Below are positions 1 through 7,934 of a stretch of 64,000 nucleotides of DNA, in pieces. Position 1 is the stretch's first letter, and each line of letters begins with the position of its first letter. The stretch comes from Mastigocoleus testarum BC008 (GTDB lineage: Bacteria; Cyanobacteriota; Cyanobacteriia; Cyanobacteriales; Nostocaceae), in the NCBI RefSeq assembly GCF_001456025.1, contig NZ_LMTZ01000149.1:1-64000 (forward strand), read 5' to 3'. A program made the position numbers and the translations under genes. The notes beneath the pieces are model-generated. The model searched no databases and was not told the DNA's origin. It saw nothing but the letters and a program-made list of their open reading frames with translations.

Positions 1-2
1 AA

Positions 3-65
3 CAACTCGAGAATTTTGGAACACTGCGAGAAGCCATGGAGCATGTCTTGACTTTAGCGTCCTAG
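3..65 (+). CDS. C-terminal tail of an unidentified CDS (partial)
   Basis: The window opens inside an open frame that reads about 20 codons (ending EAMEHVLTLAS) to a TAG at 63-65. The composition looks coding (amphipathic, no rare runs), but too little remains to name a family. It lies on the same strand as the hyp locus, so it may be a hydrogenase-related gene, but its end does not look like a HupL C-terminus. It could also be chance. Confidence 0.4.
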   Translation, partial: QLENFGTLREAMEHVLTLAS

Positions 66-309
66 CTAACCTGGCGGTTGCTATAATAAAGATTAGAGTT
101 TGTTTTAATTCCTGATTTTGTAATACCAAGGTTGAATTAGAACTATTGGTTGTTTTAGGTAAAAAAGATACTCATTTATAGAATTCATAACGCCATACAG
201 CAACCAATTTTTGGGTTAGGAAAATTTTTCTCTCTTCCCTGTTTACTGTTTCCTGTTCCCTTTACATAACCTTACTGCTATTAATTCACCTGCGTCGAGG
301 AAATTGGTA

Positions 310-1275
310 ATGATCCCCAGTATGACAGATTCAGCTGTTAAAGCAGCGATGAAAGCTATTACCGAAACTTCAGCAACCACATCAGAAAAAATTGAGATGC
401 TGATTGAGATCGCACAGGGGGTTCTTAAAAAGCCCAAAACTGCTAATGATGTATGGAATGCAGTTGCACTGTACGATAAAGCTGATGAACTATGTCAAGG
501 GGAACATCCTCTTCTAAAAGCTCGAGCTAAACTAGGTAAAGCCAATGCTTTAAGGACAATTCCAGATAATGGAACACAATTACTTTTACAAGCTAAAACC
601 AATTACCAAGAGGCTTTACCAGTTTTACAAGAGTTAGCTTCACCCCCAGAATTAGCAGAAGCACAAATGAATTTGGGTTTGGTATTGCAATCACTTATAC
701 CGTTTAAATTAGCTCAATTTACGGAATGCATCCAAATTTATCAACAAGCTTTGCGAGTCTTTACCTATCAAGAGTACCCCCAGGAATACGCTATTTTGCA
801 TAATAATATTGCGATCGCATATCTTTCTATGTCTACAGGTTCGCAACAACAATATTTATATGAAGGTTTAGCGGTACAGTCATTTGAAACTGCATTGAAG
901 CACATTAACCTGATCGAACACCCGAAAGAATATGCAATGTTGCAAAATAATCTGGGTAATGCACTGCAATATTTACCATCTTCCCATCCCTTCAAGAATA
1001 ATTTGCGGGCTGTTACCGCTTATGACGAGGCGCTAAAAATACGTAACGCTCAAGATACACCTTTAGAATATGCAAATACAATTGCGAATAAAGCTAATGC
1101 TCTAATTAACTTACCAGATAATCCAGAAAAACCGGAATCAGGAAATAGTAGAAATCTCCAAGAAGCAATTAATTATTATCAACAAGCATTTGAGATTTTT
1201 ATTAAAAATAAACAAGATGAACAGGCACAAGTTGTCAGTCAAGCATTACAAGAATTGGAAGCCGGGAATGAGTAA
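310..1275 (+). CDS. TPR-repeat protein upstream of the hyp genes
   Basis: A soluble, helical protein of about 321 residues. Several tetratricopeptide-like units are visible, with the A/N-L-G/N-A-L type consensus (for example NLGNALQYLP near residue 215 and NKANALINLP near residue 257) and tyrosine/alanine spacing typical of TPRs; it probably acts as a protein-protein scaffold. The frame opens at a TTG (304), but the ATG at 310 sits 9 nt after GAGG (297-300) and is the better start; a further ATG is at 322. It is first of a same-strand run of small proteins, a NifU-like protein and an NHL protein ahead of hypF, an arrangement known in heterocystous cyanobacteria as the extended hyp operon, where these genes are suspected to help mature the uptake hydrogenase. 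The stop codon lies inside a heptamer repeat (TAATAAG). Confidence 0.8.
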   Translation: MIPSMTDSAVKAAMKAITETSATTSEKIEMLIEIAQGVLKKPKTANDVWNAVALYDKADELCQGEHPLLKARAKLGKANALRTIPDNGTQLLLQAKTNYQEALPVLQELASPPELAEAQMNLGLVLQSLIPFKLAQFTECIQIYQQALRVFTYQEYPQEYAILHNNIAIAYLSMSTGSQQQYLYEGLAVQSFETALKHINLIEHPKEYAMLQNNLGNALQYLPSSHPFKNNLRAVTAYDEALKIRNAQDTPLEYANTIANKANALINLPDNPEKPESGNSRNLQEAINYYQQAFEIFIKNKQDEQAQVVSQALQELEAGNE

Positions 1276-1415
1276 TAAGTAATAAGTAATGAGTAATGTT
1301 GACGTAGGTGAGGCGCGTTAGCATTCGCCGCTCGCGGCGCGGTCTAGCGGGACACGTAAGTGTACACAGCGCACAGTAACGGGTAACGGGTAATGGGTAA
1401 TTGGTAATTGGTGAT
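1270..1415. repeat. Short tandem repeats plus GC-rich palindromic repeat
   Basis: The end of the TPR gene runs into TAATAAG/TAATGAG heptamers (about 1270-1298). A GC-rich inverted-repeat stretch follows (about 1310-1365, around CGCCGCTCGCGGCG), then a second heptamer run of the GGTAACG/GGTAATT type (about 1376-1413). Both kinds recur elsewhere in the window and look like dispersed cyanobacterial intergenic repeats. Confidence 0.75.
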
Positions 1416-1524
1416 AAAGAAATTAAATAAATATTAATTCTATATAGTGTTTTAGTTTTTCTTTGTGTAACTCCTAGAAGTAAATATCTTTATTCTGTAG
1501 TTGCTATTCAAAAGGAGAAAAAAT

Positions 1525-1791
1525 ATGTCTGAAATTTTGGCTAACCCAACAGTACAAGAATTAGTGACGAATTTAGCCGCTGGTGAAATCAATTTAACTA
1601 CAGGATTAGTGTGGTTAATATTGGCAGCACTTGTATCTTTAACTGGTGGTGCTATTGGGGGAATGATTTTAGCCGGAAAAGATTTGGGCTATAAGTTCTC
1701 CGCTATTCTTGGTGGAATATTTGGTACTGCTAGCGTAATTCCCGCAACACTTGTAGGTTTATTTGTTCTCAATTTCTTAGCTGATTTATAG
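1525..1791 (+). CDS. Small membrane protein of the extended hyp cluster
   Basis: An 88-residue protein with two predicted membrane helices (about residues 26-48, LVWLILAALVSL then glycines, and 62-86, rich in G/A/V/L). The frame can be opened at TTG 1501, but the ATG at 1525 follows AGGAG (1513-1517) at 7 nt and is clearly the start. The stop TAG (1789-1791) touches the ribosome-binding site of the next gene, so the two are translationally coupled. I recognise no domain. Position and size fit the small asr0689/asr0690-type ORFs that precede hypF in heterocystous cyanobacteria; a role in hydrogenase assembly is inference from context only. Confidence 0.75.
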   Translation: MSEILANPTVQELVTNLAAGEINLTTGLVWLILAALVSLTGGAIGGMILAGKDLGYKFSAILGGIFGTASVIPATLVGLFVLNFLADL

Positions 1792-1799
1792 GAGGATTT

Positions 1800-2024
1800 A
1801 TGTTAGAGATTGGCTGGTTTTCTACCAAGTTATTTTTTAAAGGCAAAATGCTAAGAGATCCAATCTACTTTTTCCAACAGATTGGAATTGGTTTTAGTAT
1901 TTCCCTGTTATTACTAATGTGGTTGTCCCAAACTTCAATTCCTTTTTGGGGTACAATCGCAATATCTAGTTTCATTCCTGGGAGCATGATGCCATTCTTA
2001 CTTAAGGATTTCAAAATTAAGTAA
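1800..2024 (+). CDS. Small membrane protein, coupled to the preceding gene
   Basis: A 74-residue protein with two hydrophobic helices (about residues 26-44, IGIGFSISLLLLMWL, and 48-66) and a short basic C-terminus (KDFKIK). The ATG at 1800 follows GGAGG (1791-1795) by 4 nt, and the gap to the upstream stop is 8 nt, so the two small membrane proteins are probably made together and may interact. No known domain was recognised. It is the second of the small ORFs ahead of the NifU-like gene. Confidence 0.72.
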   Translation: MLEIGWFSTKLFFKGKMLRDPIYFFQQIGIGFSISLLLLMWLSQTSIPFWGTIAISSFIPGSMMPFLLKDFKIK

Positions 2025-2199
2025 TTATTAGGTATTGGGGATTATGGATTGGGAATTGAATATTACACATCAAACAAATAGTTCTTTCCAGGTCTCAAAC
2101 ATTTTCTACGGGTAACTCATTACCTTTCCCGATTCAAAAGCACGGGTTTTCTCTTCTTCCCAAAATATCTCTTATGAATTTTTATCATACCGAACAAAA

Positions 2200-2688
2200 A
2201 TGAATGATACTGAATTGGAACCTGCAAGCATTGATGAATTGGTAAAGGAAATCAATCGCTTTGAAACTATTATTTCTGAATGGGATGAAAGCCAACGGTG
2301 TGTGGTAGTTGGTATACAAAGGGCTATTGAAGACTTGCATAAAGAAGCATTGACACGATTGATTAAGAATATCAAACAAGAATCAATGCCAGTTTTACGT
2401 CAAGCTGTTGAAGATGAGGTTGTCTACGGAGTGTTGCTATACCACGGACTAGTTAAATCTCCCTTACAGCTACGGGTTCAAACAGCTCTTGATCAAGTTC
2501 GACCGCGCCTACAAAGCCATTATGGTGATGTAGAATTGGTTTCAATCAAATTACCAGATACAGTGGAAGTCAGATTGACTGGAACTTGTAGTCATTGTTC
2601 TGCCTCTGAGTTAACCCTATCCCAACTTGTTGAAGAATCTATTCAAGACCACTGTCCTGAAATCAAACAGGTTATTGCAGTTCGATAA
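2200..2688 (+). CDS. NifU-like Fe-S scaffold domain protein of the hyp cluster
   Basis: A 162-residue protein. Residues about 85-160 match the NifU C-terminal (Nfu) domain: a predicted helix, VELVSIKLPDTVEVRLTG, then the cluster-binding CxxC (CSHC) followed by SELTLSQLVEESI and a terminal PEIKQVIAV. Nfu domains hold a labile Fe-S cluster for transfer to apoproteins. The N-terminal 80 residues are helical and lack the IscU-type domain, so this is not full-length NifU. In Nostoc PCC 7120 the NifU-like protein Alr0692 lies in the same place, and a role in delivering Fe-S clusters to the small hydrogenase subunit has been proposed. No good Shine-Dalgarno precedes the ATG. A terminator-like hairpin follows directly. 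Confidence 0.88.
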   Translation: MNDTELEPASIDELVKEINRFETIISEWDESQRCVVVGIQRAIEDLHKEALTRLIKNIKQESMPVLRQAVEDEVVYGVLLYHGLVKSPLQLRVQTALDQVRPRLQSHYGDVELVSIKLPDTVEVRLTGTCSHCSASELTLSQLVEESIQDHCPEIKQVIAVR

Positions 2689-2695
2689 AGAAACG

Positions 2696-2750
2696 ACTTA
2701 AATCTCATTCTCCCTCCATAACAAGATTTAAGTTTTAAGGTTTTTTACTG
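2696..2750 (+). terminator. Rho-independent terminator-like hairpin after the NifU-like gene
   Basis: ACTTAAATCT (2696-2705) pairs perfectly with AGATTTAAGT (2724-2733), and the stem is followed by a T-rich tract (TTTTAAGGTTTTTT, about 2732-2746). A second small hairpin, TCCTCCTT/AAGGAGGA (2752-2769), lies just downstream. It sits inside the putative operon, so it may terminate, attenuate or stabilise the transcript. Confidence 0.6.
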
Positions 2751-2834
2751 TTCCTCCTTAAAAGGAGGATTTTCAACCCTCAAGAATTTCACAGTTAATT
2801 TAGACAGTTAATTTAGCTCGTTGATTTATTTCCT

Positions 2835-4058
2835 ATGTCCGATTCCCCATGTTCTATACCTATTTCCCATACCCCTCTAATGTCACCTAAAGGTGCGGCA
2901 GTTATTTTAGGACATAGTATTAAGCCAGGGGAATTAGCTATTCCGATCGCACCAAGCAAAATAAATATGTTTGGACCTCGAGGAGCTTGTTTAATATCGG
3001 AAAATGGTCCTTTGTGGGTTGCAGATACAGGACATCATCGCCTATTGGGATGGCGAAATATTCCGGCTACCGATTATCAACCGGCTGATTGGGTAATCGG
3101 ACAACCAGATTTTTGCCATGAGGGACAAAATGCTAAAGGTATAGCAGGAAAAACAACTTTTAGTGTTCCCACAGGTATATGTAAATTTGGAGAAGGTTTA
3201 GCAGTCGCCGATGCTTGGAATCATAGAGTTTTGATTTGGAGAACCTTACCAGAAGATAATAATGTTCCAGCTGATCTAGTTTTAGGTCAAGCTAATTTTA
3301 CTGATAACCAGGCTAACCGAGGTCAAAAAGATGCTGCCGCCAATACCTTAAATTGGTGTTATGGTGTTTTTTCCATTCACAATAAATTGTTTGTTGCCGA
3401 CACTGGGAATCGACGAGTATTAATTTGGCATCAGTTACCGGAAGAAAACGGTCAATCTGCAGACTTAGTCTTAGGACAACCTGATATGATTTCTCACAAT
3501 GAGAATGGTGGTGATCGCCCTTCAGCATCAAGTATGCGCTGGTGTCATGACATTACCTTATGGGGAGAGCATCTGGTTGTAACTGATGCAGGCAATAATC
3601 GCGTTATGATCTGGGAAGGAATACCAACAGCAAACAATACTCCTTGCAAAGTAGTTTTGGGACAAAAAAACTTTATTTCTGTAGAAATGAATCAAGGGGT
3701 TTATTTTCCTAATGCTAGTAGTTTAAGTATGCCCTATGGAGTTGCTGTAATTCAGAATCAAACTCAAAGTCAAACTCAAAATAAAAACCAAGATTGGTTA
3801 TTAGTTGCAGATACGGCAAATTCTCGATTATTAGCTTGGAAAAAACCCTCGTTGATAGAATCTTTGCAGGGAAAAGCAGCTGATATTGCGATCGGACAAA
3901 ACAACTTTCAAAGCAAAGGAGAAAACCGAGATTATGGATTACCAACTAGAAATAGTCTTAATTGGTCATACGGAATTAGTACATGTGGTAACAAGACAGT
4001 AATCAGCGATTCAGGCAACAACCGCATTTTAATATATTCCCCTCTTTCTTTTCTCTAA
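2835..4058 (+). CDS. NHL-repeat beta-propeller protein of the hyp cluster
   Basis: A protein of 407 residues built from five to six NHL-like blades; the recurring signature is L-x-V-A-D-x-x-N-x-R-V-L-I-W (VADTGHHRLLGW, VADAWNHRVLIW, VADTGNRRVLIW, VTDAGNNRVMIW, VADTANSRLLAW, ISDSGNNRILIY), each separated by an A-D-x-V-L-G-Q-x-x-F spacer. NHL propellers bind protein or peptide partners. No signal peptide is evident, so it is probably cytoplasmic. It corresponds by position and fold to Alr0693 of Nostoc PCC 7120 at the end of the accessory block before hypF. A short Gln/Thr/Asn run (about residues 312-323, encoded by repeats of CAAACTCAAA near 3759-3790) interrupts one blade boundary and looks like a microsatellite expansion. 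The function in hydrogenase maturation is inferred from context. Confidence 0.88.
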   Translation: MSDSPCSIPISHTPLMSPKGAAVILGHSIKPGELAIPIAPSKINMFGPRGACLISENGPLWVADTGHHRLLGWRNIPATDYQPADWVIGQPDFCHEGQNAKGIAGKTTFSVPTGICKFGEGLAVADAWNHRVLIWRTLPEDNNVPADLVLGQANFTDNQANRGQKDAAANTLNWCYGVFSIHNKLFVADTGNRRVLIWHQLPEENGQSADLVLGQPDMISHNENGGDRPSASSMRWCHDITLWGEHLVVTDAGNNRVMIWEGIPTANNTPCKVVLGQKNFISVEMNQGVYFPNASSLSMPYGVAVIQNQTQSQTQNKNQDWLLVADTANSRLLAWKKPSLIESLQGKAADIAIGQNNFQSKGENRDYGLPTRNSLNWSYGISTCGNKTVISDSGNNRILIYSPLSFL

Positions 4059-4116
4059 AGAGGATGTATTGGGAAGACCACGGACGACATACTTGAGCAC
4101 CTAAAATAAGTGCAAA

Positions 4117-4599
4117 TTAATTAGCAGCTTCGGTTATGTACTGCTTTAATTTTTTTGTCCGTGCTTGTGTAGTTTCTCCTAAACAACCATAATAAATAGT
4201 AGGAGCCAGTGTACCTCCCTCAACCGAACTTCTTTCAAAATCACAGCTAGTATCGCGAAATCTTATCCATACCTGCTGTGCTGCGACCAGTTTTTTGCGT
4301 CTTGATTCCTGTAATTTTGGTAGCAACTCTTGATAGGCTTGATTCAATTTTTTATCGTCTTCCTTATAAGATATTTGAGCGCATTGATTCATTTGTTGCT
4401 GATTTAAATTTCCAGCATCATCGCAGTTAAGTCCTTGAGCTATAACTGTTTCTTTTACTGGCGTTAATTCTGATGTTTCTTTTGTTTTTGATACTTGTGA
4501 TGCTTGAGGTATTTCTGAGGTTTTCTCTAGCTTAGTAGTAGTTTTTGCAACGCAACCTACAGATACAATGCATATTAAAACGGGTAATATTCGGCGCAT
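4117..4599 (-). CDS. LprI/DUF1311-like lipoprotein
   Basis: A 160-residue secreted lipoprotein: an N-terminal signal with lipobox VSVGC (Cys about residue 16), a Ser/Thr/Lys/Glu-rich linker, then an LprI-type (DUF1311) domain from about residue 56 with the expected cysteines and the motifs LNQAYQ, AAQQVWIRFRDTSC and YYGCL. Family members are small periplasmic helical proteins; some inhibit lysozyme, but most have no known role. It lies on the opposite strand between the NHL gene and hypF and so divides the two halves of the hyp locus. Nothing suggests a hydrogenase role; it is probably an insertion. Confidence 0.8.
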   Translation of the reverse strand: MRRILPVLICIVSVGCVAKTTTKLEKTSEIPQASQVSKTKETSELTPVKETVIAQGLNCDDAGNLNQQQMNQCAQISYKEDDKKLNQAYQELLPKLQESRRKKLVAAQQVWIRFRDTSCDFERSSVEGGTLAPTIYYGCLGETTQARTKKLKQYITEAAN

Positions 4600-4994
4600 A
4601 GAATCATCCCATAATCTTGCACTAATAAGATAAAAGCATAAAAAATAACCATATGTTTGAAAAATTTACATTGCTTATTGGCTTTGATTAACACATTAAG
4701 AATATTGAAATTAATACTGAGATATTAAAAGTAATTAATGTTTTATGATGCGAGATGTTAATACTCAAGGGACACAATAGCCTCACTGCGGCACTTTAGC
4801 ACCTATAGCAACCAACAATGAATAAAATAAACATATTACTCTTGTTCCCTTTTCGTTGTTAAGCAAGATATGATGTCCTAACCTATACACTGACTCCTAT
4901 GTTACTGAATTGACATTTGTTTATAATGCTTAAACCTTTTGTAAATACTTAAACTTATGCGCTTCACATCCTACACAATTAATCAAAATAAAAT
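4600..4994. promoter_or_regulatory. Divergent intergenic region ahead of hypF (probable promoter region)
   Basis: This 395-nt AT-rich gap separates the LprI-like gene from hypF and must hold promoters for both. A TATAAT box is visible at 4922-4927, about 70 nt before the hypF ATG, but no -35 element is correctly spaced from it (TTGACA at 4910-4915 is too close). GTCCTAACCTATAC at 4875-4888 is one base off the NtcA consensus GTA-N8-TAC, but its distance to the TATAAT is not the usual 22-23 nt. The regulation is therefore unproven. Confidence 0.4.
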
Positions 4995-7418
4995 ATGCCT
5001 ATAGAAGAAATTAGAATTTGCGGTACAGTCCAAGGAGTAGGTTTTCGTCCTACTGTCTATCGTCTTGCTAAAGCTTGCGAATTAAAAGGAAATATTTGCA
5101 ATGATGGTGAAGGGGTTTTAATTCAAGCATCTGGTAGTAAAACATCTATAGAAAAATTTATCCATAGGTTGTACGCAGAATGTCCGCCATTAGCAAAAAT
5201 TGATCGACTCAAACGAACTCCCTATCAAGGAAAATTTGACTATGATGATTTTGTCATTTCTGACAGCATCACTACAAAAGTCAAAACAGAAATAGCTCCC
5301 GATGCAGCAACTTGTCCCCAATGTCAAAAAGAAGTCTTCGATCCACTCAGCCGTTACTATCGTTATCCTTTTACCAACTGTACTAATTGTGGTCCGCGTC
5401 TGAGTATTATTCGTGCTATACCCTATGACCGTGACAACACGAGCATGGCAGCCTTTTCTATGTGTCCGCAATGTAAGCAAGAATATAACGACGTGACAAA
5501 CCGTCGCTTTCACGCCCAACCTGTTGCTTGTTATACTTGTGGTCCTCAAGTCTGGTTGGAGCGTGCTGATGGTAAACCCATTACAGCAGCGATGTTTTCA
5601 ATGGTAGATGACATTGATGCTGTTTGTAGCCTGTTGCAGAAAGGTGAAATAGTAGCAATTAAAGGTTTAAGTGGATTTCATATAGCTTGTGATGCGACCA
5701 ATGAAGCCGTAGTGCAAAAACTACGCGATCGCAAACGACGCGTTCGTAAGCCTTTTGCTTTAATGGCAAGAGATATAAAAATAATTGAAAAATACTGTAT
5801 TCTCAATCCAAAAGAACGAGAATTACTTGAAAGTCCTGCAGCACCCATTGTGTTATTGGGGATTAGGGAATGGGGATTGGGGAATGGAAATCGGGAAATT
5901 AGTAGTCAAGAAAAGTTTCCTGCGATCGCTAAATCCGTCGCACCGGGTCAAAACACTTTGGGTTTTATGTTACCTTATACGCCCTTACATCACTTAATAT
6001 TGCGACGGATGGAGCGTCCAATTGTTTTAACTAGCGGTAATATTTCTGATGAGCCACAATGTATTGATAATAATGAAGCAAAAACCAAATTAAATAAAAT
6101 TGCTGATTATTTTATCTTCCATAACCGAGATATTCTCAATCGCGTAGATGACTCAGTTGTTCGAGTGGTTAACGATAACTCAAAGGGAAATACACAAAGT
6201 AAAAGACTTTTAACTCTGCGTCGGGCTAGGGGATATGCACCAGCACCCCTTAATTTACCACCTGGATTTAAAAAAGTAGCGCCAATTCTCGGTATGGGTG
6301 GAGAGTTAAAAAATACTTTTTGTTTATTACAAAATGGACGAGCAGTTTTATCCCAATATTTAGGCGATTTAGAAAATGCTGCCACATTTCAAGCCTATCA
6401 AGAAGCATTACATTTATATTTGAATCTATTCGAACATCACCCCAAGATCATAGCTATAGACAAACACCCAGAATATCTTTCCAGTAAACTGGGAAAAGAA
6501 CTCGCGAATGCGAATCAAATAAAGTTAGAAAATATCCAACACCATCACGCTCATATTGCTGCTTGTATGGCAGAAAATAATATCCCTTTAAATACTTCTC
6601 CGATTTTAGGTATTGCTTTAGATGGCTTAGGTTACGGCGAGGATGAAACTATTTGGGGTGGAGAATTTTTATTAGTAGATTACCGCCAATTTACCCGCCT
6701 TGCAACCTTTAAACCTATAGCAATGATTGGTGGAGAAAAAGCTATTTATCAACCTTGGCGTAATACCTATGCTCATTTAATATCTGATTTCAATTGGCAA
6801 GAATTAGAACAAAAATATAGCAACTTAGAAATTATCAATTTCCTAGAATCAAAACCACTATTCTTGCTGAATCAATTACAACAAAAACAAATTAATTCTC
6901 CCCTCGCCTCATCAGTAGGACGCTTATTTGATGCGGTCGCAGCAGCTATCGGTATTTGCCCAGAAGAATGTAGCTATGAAGGACAAGCTGCTATAGAAAT
7001 GGAAGCATTAATTAACAATAAAAATTTAGAGAATTGTGAAAAAAATCAAACTTATCCTTTCCAAATCAAAAACTTAGATAAAATTTACTATATGGACCCA
7101 CATCCCATGTGGAAAGCCTTACTAAATGATCTCCAATTTCATGTAGGTCAACAAATAATTGCGACAAAATTTCATTTAAGTTTAGCGAACGCTATTACAC
7201 GAATCGTTGATTTACTCCGCCAAAAATATCCTATAGATCGAGTTGCACTCACAGGAGGAGTATTTCAAAACAAAACTTTGTTACAACAAACAACCAGATA
7301 TCTCAGTTCCTTAGGAATAAAAATATTAACTCATAGTTTGATTCCACCAAATGATAGTAACTTGTCTTTAGGACAAATAGTAATTGCAGCAGCAAGAAAT
7401 GTTAAAGAAAAAAGTTAA
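4995..7418 (+). CDS. hypF: Hydrogenase maturation carbamoyltransferase HypF
   Basis: HypF (807 residues, normal to slightly long) makes the CN ligands of the NiFe active site from carbamoyl phosphate, handing them to HypE. Domains in order: acylphosphatase (1-90, GTVQGVGFRPTVYRLA), two zinc-finger-like CxxC units (about 108-185: CPQC, CTNC, CPQC, CYTC), a YrdC-like domain (about 200-390, with KGLSGFHIACDATN and PYTPLHHLI) and a Kae1/TobZ-like carbamoyltransferase domain (about 430-805, with HHHAHIAACM, LDGLGYGED and ALTGGVFQN). The YrdC region carries an extra stretch of about 15 residues (GIREWGLGNGNREI, near residue 290) encoded by a GGGATTGGGG-type intergenic repeat, not seen in standard HypF. 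The ATG has only a weak ribosome-binding site. hypC follows after 14 nt. Confidence 0.97.
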   Translation: MPIEEIRICGTVQGVGFRPTVYRLAKACELKGNICNDGEGVLIQASGSKTSIEKFIHRLYAECPPLAKIDRLKRTPYQGKFDYDDFVISDSITTKVKTEIAPDAATCPQCQKEVFDPLSRYYRYPFTNCTNCGPRLSIIRAIPYDRDNTSMAAFSMCPQCKQEYNDVTNRRFHAQPVACYTCGPQVWLERADGKPITAAMFSMVDDIDAVCSLLQKGEIVAIKGLSGFHIACDATNEAVVQKLRDRKRRVRKPFALMARDIKIIEKYCILNPKERELLESPAAPIVLLGIREWGLGNGNREISSQEKFPAIAKSVAPGQNTLGFMLPYTPLHHLILRRMERPIVLTSGNISDEPQCIDNNEAKTKLNKIADYFIFHNRDILNRVDDSVVRVVNDNSKGNTQSKRLLTLRRARGYAPAPLNLPPGFKKVAPILGMGGELKNTFCLLQNGRAVLSQYLGDLENAATFQAYQEALHLYLNLFEHHPKIIAIDKHPEYLSSKLGKELANANQIKLENIQHHHAHIAACMAENNIPLNTSPILGIALDGLGYGEDETIWGGEFLLVDYRQFTRLATFKPIAMIGGEKAIYQPWRNTYAHLISDFNWQELEQKYSNLEIINFLESKPLFLLNQLQQKQINSPLASSVGRLFDAVAAAIGICPEECSYEGQAAIEMEALINNKNLENCEKNQTYPFQIKNLDKIYYMDPHPMWKALLNDLQFHVGQQIIATKFHLSLANAITRIVDLLRQKYPIDRVALTGGVFQNKTLLQQTTRYLSSLGIKILTHSLIPPNDSNLSLGQIVIAAARNVKEKS
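5858..5902 (+). repeat. Intergenic-type repeat inserted in frame within hypF
   Basis: The stretch contains GGGGATTAGGGAATGG and GGGGATTGGGGAATGG in tandem, the same motif family seen between genes elsewhere in this window (for example around 2030-2060 and 21175-21265). It keeps the hypF frame open and adds about 15 residues to the YrdC-like domain next to SPAAPIVLL. Confidence 0.7.
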
Positions 7419-7432
7419 CGGGGAACAGAAAA

Positions 7433-7687
7433 ATGTGCTTAGGAATTCCCGGTCAAATTATAGAAATTAATGACACCAACGATAAATTAGCAACTGTCAG
7501 CATCGGTGGAGTCAAACGCCAAATTAACATTGCTTGCATCGTAGATGAAGAACATCCTCCTCAATCCTGTGTTGGGGAATGGGTGTTAGTTCATGTTGGT
7601 TTTGCTATGAATCGTATTAACGAAAAAGAAGCAGCAGAAACATTAGAGCTATTAGAAGAAATGGCGGAATTGATGGTTGATTATTGA
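7433..7687 (+). CDS. hypC: Hydrogenase maturation chaperone HypC
   Basis: An 84-residue HypC/HupF-family protein with the invariant N-terminus MCLGIPG, whose Cys2 carries the Fe(CN)2CO precursor between HypD and the large-subunit precursor. The remaining residues form the small beta-barrel plus a C-terminal helix (NEKEAAETLELLEEM). The length is typical. It starts 14 nt after hypF with a GGGGA purine stretch upstream, so the two are surely cotranscribed. A heptamer array separates it from hypD. Confidence 0.97.
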   Translation: MCLGIPGQIIEINDTNDKLATVSIGGVKRQINIACIVDEEHPPQSCVGEWVLVHVGFAMNRINEKEAAETLELLEEMAELMVDY

Positions 7688-7689
7688 AG

Positions 7690-7930
7690 AGGTAATTGGT
7701 AATTGGTAATAAGTAATAAGTAATAAGTAATGAGTGATGAGTGATGAGTGATGAATTAATTTTTCTGACTCCTGACTTCTGACTCCTGACTTCTGACTTC
7801 TGACTTCTGACTCCTGACTTCTGACTTCTGACTTCTGACTTCTGACTCCTGACTTCTGACTTCTGACTTCTGACTCCTGACTCCTGACTTCTAACTCCTG
7901 ACTCCTGACTTCTAACTCCTGACTTCTAAT
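7690..7930. repeat. Heptameric short tandem repeat arrays between hypC and hypD
   Basis: Two arrays lie back to back: GGTAATT/AAGTAAT/GAGTGAT units (about 7692-7753), then about 23 heptamers of CTGACTT/CTGACTC with a few CTAACTC variants (about 7766-7930). The second array runs to within a few nucleotides of the hypD start codon. These are the short tandemly repeated repetitive (STRR) sequences typical of heterocystous cyanobacteria. A reverse-strand frame through the array encodes a repetitive RSQE peptide and is not a gene. Confidence 0.9.
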
Positions 7931-7934
7931 AAAT

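Noticed and set aside
3..65. C-terminus of hupL upstream of the hyp locus
   Set aside because: The tail lacks the DPC-x-x-C-x-x-H cleavage motif expected near the end of a NiFe large subunit, so hupL is not claimed.
4875..4888. NtcA-like site GTC-N8-TAC upstream of hypF
   Set aside because: One half-site is imperfect and the distance to the visible TATAAT is about 33 nt rather than 22-23, so it is not claimed as a functional NtcA promoter.
4910..4927. TTGACA next to TATAAT as a sigma-70 promoter
   Set aside because: The two boxes are only 6 nt apart; they cannot serve as a -35/-10 pair.
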